This document shows positions 7,432-9,561 of a DNA stretch of 9,561 nucleotides, piece by piece (the stretch's first letter is position 1; each line of letters begins with the position of its first letter). The stretch is from Hyphomicrobiales bacterium (lineage in GTDB: Bacteria; Pseudomonadota; Alphaproteobacteria; Rhizobiales; JAJFHC01): contig JAJFHC010000087.1 of NCBI GenBank assembly GCA_021775835.1, positions 1 to 9,561 on the forward strand, given 5' to 3'. The position numbers were made by a program, and so were the translations under genes. The notes under the pieces were generated by a model. The model had not been told where the DNA came from, made no database searches, and saw nothing but the letters and a program-made list of their open reading frames with translations.

Positions 7432-8061
7432 ATGATCGAACTCTACACATGGTCCACACCGAATGGACGCAAGGTGTCCATCATGCTCGAGGAACTTGGC
7501 CTGGAGTACAAAGTGTTTCCGATAAACATTATGGAAGACGATCAGTTCGCGCCCGATTTTCTCAAGATCAGTCCCAATAACAAGATCCCCGCGATCGTCG
7601 ATACCGACAACGGACTTTCGATCATGGAATCCGGTGCCATCATGCTCTATCTCGCGGAAAAGACGGGACGTTTTCTGCCCTCCGGCGACGACAAGTGGAA
7701 AGCGATTGAATGGCTGATGTGGCAGATGGGCGGCGCAGGTCCCATGCTTGGTCAGGCGCATCATTTCCTGCAGTTCAATGCCGGCAAGGCGCCCTATGCC
7801 GAAGAACGCTACGGTAACGAAGCCAAACGGTTATACGGGGTCCTGGACAAGCAACTCGAAGAGCGTGACTTCATTGCCGGAGAATATTCGGTGGCCGACA
7901 TGGCCACGTGGCCCTGGATATCCCGCTACGAATGGCAGCGGATCGATATCGATACGTTCCCTAACGTAAAGCGCTGGTATGTGGAAATCGCCAACCGCCC
8001 GGCGGTTCAGCGCGGGTATGTGGTGCCGAAACACTTCGACATCCCGATGCCGTCCGACTGA
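7432..8061 (+). CDS. yfcG: glutathione S-transferase family protein, YfcG/YghU (Nu-class) type
   Basis: Cytosolic 209-residue protein. The N-terminal thioredoxin fold (1-80) contains STPNGRKVSIMLEE with Thr9 and Asn11, which correspond to the glutathione-contacting residues of E. coli YfcG. It also has the cis-proline loop SPNNKIPAIVD (about 52-62) and the gamma-Glu binding motif ESGAIMLYLAEKTG. The helical C-terminal domain has WLMWQMGGAGPMLGQAHHF, YSVADMATWPW and NRPAVQRG, all close to YfcG. In E. coli such proteins bind two glutathiones and act as disulfide-bond oxidoreductases; the same role is likely here. ATG 7432 is supported by GAGGG at 7422-7426 and by the promoter directly upstream. 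In-frame codons back to 7240 are rejected as coding. No terminator is evident in the 49 bases before the convergent neighbour. The symbol denotes family resemblance, not proven orthology. Confidence 0.93.
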   Translation: MIELYTWSTPNGRKVSIMLEELGLEYKVFPINIMEDDQFAPDFLKISPNNKIPAIVDTDNGLSIMESGAIMLYLAEKTGRFLPSGDDKWKAIEWLMWQMGGAGPMLGQAHHFLQFNAGKAPYAEERYGNEAKRLYGVLDKQLEERDFIAGEYSVADMATWPWISRYEWQRIDIDTFPNVKRWYVEIANRPAVQRGYVVPKHFDIPMPSD

Positions 8062-8110
8062 AGTGGTCGATTGGAGCGTCGGGCAGGGATAGCAAGCCGG
8101 GCAGATCGAC

Positions 8111-8569
8111 TCAATCGTGCCAGAGGCCTCGTTTCTTGGTCCTGGCAGTCTTCATGATCGTCCGCAGGCGCTGAGGGGCATTGCCAAGCGCCTCGGCCCA
8201 TCCAGTGTGGACCATGCCTTCCGACAGGTCATAGCCATCGGATAGGCATTTGGACCCGATGAGGCCTGCCGGGGCGGCAGTGCATTTAACCTGTGCTCCG
8301 GCCGTCAGATCCATCAAGCCTGCCCTGGAGAGAACACCGCAGTCGCGTTCCTTTCCGCGTAGCTGGCAGGTGTCCCCGGGTTTTGGTGACTTGATTCCGT
8401 AAAGAATATGGGACTGTCCATTGACGACAATTTCATTGCCGGAATTGACAACGGTGGATGCCCCTTCCGCCTGCACGGCTCTTACAGGAAGGGACACCAG
8501 TACCGCCACAGCCAGACTTGAAAAGACACAGTGGCGGAGTTTCTGTCCAGGGTGGTTTGCAGGGTTCAT
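8111..8569 (-). CDS. secreted thermonuclease (SNase)-like protein, probably catalytically degenerate
   Basis: 152 residues. A Sec-type signal peptide is visible: basic start (KLRH), hydrophobic FSSLAVAVLVSLPV, cleavage likely after AVQA at residue 34. The mature part resembles staphylococcal-nuclease-like proteins: ILYGIKSPKPGDTC (about 55-68), KCTAAPAGLIGSKC, then DGYDLSEGMVHTGWAEAL (about 111-128) and the ending ARTKKRGLW. The usual catalytic pattern (Arg near the first strand, Glu in DAPE/DTPE, Arg in GR-x-V) is not seen: the loop reads KSPKPG and the later site GLIGSKC. Nuclease activity is therefore doubtful. Four mature cysteines (68, 77, 96, 108) could form two disulfides. I chose ATG 8569 because it begins the signal peptide, has GGAG at 8580-8583, and lies just after the upstream gene's terminator. 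An ATG at 8647 would place that terminator inside the coding region. Confidence 0.75.
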   Translation of the reverse strand: MNPANHPGQKLRHCVFSSLAVAVLVSLPVRAVQAEGASTVVNSGNEIVVNGQSHILYGIKSPKPGDTCQLRGKERDCGVLSRAGLMDLTAGAQVKCTAAPAGLIGSKCLSDGYDLSEGMVHTGWAEALGNAPQRLRTIMKTARTKKRGLWHD

Positions 8570-8589
8570 TCCGGTCGGACTCCAGACAC

Positions 8590-8632
8590 AAAAAAACCCG
8601 TGCCTGCCATAAATCTGAGAGGCAGGCACGGG
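8590..8632 (-). terminator. strong intrinsic terminator after the cytochrome gene
   Basis: A perfect 12-bp stem CCCGTGCCTGCC (8597-8608) / GGCAGGCACGGG (8621-8632) with a 12-base loop is preceded on the plus strand by seven A (8590-8596). On the minus strand this reads as stem followed by U7, 17 bases downstream of the cytochrome stop codon. It stands only 20 bases before the nuclease-like gene's ATG, so that gene either depends on readthrough or has a promoter inside the upstream gene or over the hairpin. Confidence 0.9.
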
Positions 8633-8649
8633 CATCTTAGTGCTCAATG

Positions 8650-9561
8650 CTATTTCTTTCGGTTTTCTTCTGGCAACAACATCATGTGGTCGTTCTCTTC
8701 AGCCGAAGAGTGACAATCATGACAGAATTTCAGGCCGGCTGAATTCTTGCCCTTGGTTCTTCCGAACGTCGTCCCGTTCGGCATCACCATGGTGTAGCGC
8801 CAGTCAGCAGTTGCCTTGTTCCAGCCTCTGACCATCTTCTCCATGAGGAACAGCGGTCCGGCAGAACCGGCACCGGCCTTGGTGACCGTGAAACTGTCCT
8901 TGGCGAGAATGGATCCGATCGGCATGCGCTTGATCTTTTCATACTTGCCGTAGGTTTTCGACGCCAGTTTGTTGGCATAGTTGTTCACTTGGCGTCCGCC
9001 ATGAGTATCGGACTGGTAAGGACCGGTGCTGTACAAACGCCATTTGCCATAGCGCTTGGCCCAGCGGTCGCTCGATTTGGCATAAGCGGCCTTCATTTCC
9101 TTACCAAGGCAGTTGTAGAGGTCTGCCGATTCCTTGGCACTCAGCTCAACCGCAGCACCGGCGGCGCAGGGGTTGCACGGATTGCAAGGATTGGCTGCAG
9201 CACACGGGTTGCATGGGTTGCAGGCTTTTGCTGCAGCACATGGGTTGCACGGGTTGCAGGCTTTTGCCGCTGCACATGGGTTACAGGCTTTTGCCGCAGC
9301 ACACGGGTTGCACGGGTTGCAGGCTTTTGCTGCAGCACATGGGTTGCATGGGTTACAGGCTTTTGCCGCTGCACATGGATTGCAGGCCGCAGCTTGCTTA
9401 ATGCGGGGAACAAAGCACTTCTTGCTTGCACTGCCGCCGCCGGCTGCACAGGGGTTGCAAGGATTGCAAGGATTACATGCATTTGCCGCACACGGATTAC
9501 ATGGGTTACAGGCTTTTGCCGCAGCACATGGATTGCACGGGTTACAGGCTTTTGCCGCAGC
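8650..9561 (-). CDS. cytochrome P460-like c-type haem protein with Cys-rich CNPC repeat region (5' end outside window)
   Basis: The frame is open from the right edge to the stop at 8650, giving 303 visible residues; the true start and any signal peptide are beyond the window. Visible residues 1-134 are low-complexity repeats built on [12 protein letters not shown] with 30 cysteines. They are interrupted once by a linker ([16 protein letters not shown], about residues 40-57). From about 137 ([15 protein letters not shown]) a globular domain begins that resembles cytochrome P460 family proteins: [49 protein letters not shown], and the haem-attachment motif CHDCH at 8710-8724 (visible residues 280-284). 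Haem attachment at CxxCH implies export to the periplasm. In known P460 enzymes a lysine cross-links to haem and the protein oxidises hydroxylamine; I cannot identify the cross-linking lysine here with certainty. An ATG at 9096 would give only the haem domain, but the upstream frame is clearly coding. A terminator follows at 8590-8632. Confidence 0.85.
   Translation of the reverse strand, partial: AAAKACNPCNPCAAAKACNPCNPCAANACNPCNPCNPCAAGGGSASKKCFVPRIKQAAACNPCAAAKACNPCNPCAAAKACNPCNPCAAAKACNPCAAAKACNPCNPCAAAKACNPCNPCAAANPCNPCNPCAAGAAVELSAKESADLYNCLGKEMKAAYAKSSDRWAKRYGKWRLYSTGPYQSDTHGGRQVNNYANKLASKTYGKYEKIKRMPIGSILAKDSFTVTKAGAGSAGPLFLMEKMVRGWNKATADWRYTMVMPNGTTFGRTKGKNSAGLKFCHDCHSSAEENDHMMLLPEENRKK
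9160..9561 (-). repeat. in-frame tandem repeat encoding Cys-Asn-Pro-Cys units
   Basis: The marker CAGGCTTTTGC (plus strand) recurs at 9221, 9257, 9284, 9320, 9356, 9509 and 9545. The spacings 36, 27, 36, 36, 153 and 36 are all multiples of 9 bases, matching a three-codon module (CNP, CAA, AKA). Copies differ at synonymous positions (GCA/GCG, AAC/AAT, TGC/TGT), so the array is not a fresh perfect duplication. It continues past the window edge. Confidence 0.9.

Noticed and set aside
8062..8110. Terminator between the convergent transferase and nuclease-like genes
   Set aside because: Only a 6-bp pair GTCGAT/ATCGAC with a loop of about 33 bases and no T-tract; too weak to call.
8570..8647. Longer nuclease-like protein starting at ATG 8647
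   Set aside because: It would contain the complete terminator hairpin of the upstream gene and would bury the signal peptide 26 residues inside the protein.
9141..9527. Second minus-strand open frame of 128 codons over the repeat ([16 protein letters not shown])
   Set aside because: It is an alternate-frame shadow of the tandem repeat; the CNPC frame is continuous with a recognisable domain.
9160..9561. CRISPR array or intergenic satellite
   Set aside because: The units are contiguous, with no unique spacers of constant length, and the repeat is one open frame continuous with the haem domain.
9160..9561. CNPC clusters as multihaem c-type binding sites
   Set aside because: None is followed by His; each CNPC is followed by Asn or Ala. 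Only CHDCH at 8710-8724 fits a haem site.

Overview
The window looks like chromosomal DNA from a GC-rich proteobacterium, most likely an alphaproteobacterium. The basis is overall codon bias and the gene families present: a Dpp/Opp-type transporter with a fused double ATPase, a YfcG-type glutathione transferase, a CocE/NonD hydrolase and a P460-type cytochrome. A family such as Stappiaceae (Roseibium/Labrenzia) would fit, but that is only an impression. No phage or transposase gene is visible.

Layout from left to right. (1) Bases 1-777: the 3' part of an enoyl-CoA hydratase/isomerase family gene whose start lies outside the window. (2) Bases 778-1614: a long gene-poor stretch. It holds a 271-bp palindromic element (826-1096) with 35-bp terminal inverted repeats and two different internal hairpins, so one strand could fold into a branched three-way structure. 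Two copies of an 8-bp direct repeat lie outside it. The remainder has a possible short leader ORF running into the next gene. (3) Bases 1615-5159: a tight three-gene operon for a peptide/nickel/opine-type ABC importer (two permeases and one ATPase carrying two nucleotide-binding domains). No substrate-binding protein gene is in the window. (4) Bases 5198-7207 (minus): a CocE/NonD (peptidase S15-like) serine hydrolase that converges on the operon. The two genes share a terminator hairpin whose loop contains the hydrolase stop codon. (5) Bases 7432-8061 (plus): a YfcG/YghU-type glutathione transferase with a recognisable sigma70-like promoter in the divergent intergenic region. (6) Bases 8111-8569 (minus): a small secreted protein resembling staphylococcal nuclease but apparently lacking its catalytic residues. 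(7) Bases 8650-9561 (minus, running off the window): a cytochrome P460-like c-type haem domain joined to an extremely cysteine-rich Ala-Lys-Ala-Cys-Asn-Pro-Cys repeat region. A strong intrinsic terminator separates (6) and (7).

Functionally, the importer operon and the neighbouring hydrolase could form a take-up-and-hydrolyse unit for peptide- or ester-like compounds, but they are on opposite strands and the link is only positional. The right part combines thiol/redox and periplasmic functions: the glutathione transferase, the exported nuclease-like protein and the Cys-rich cytochrome. The two features most worth following up are the Cys-rich repeat/P460 fusion and the palindromic three-way-junction element.
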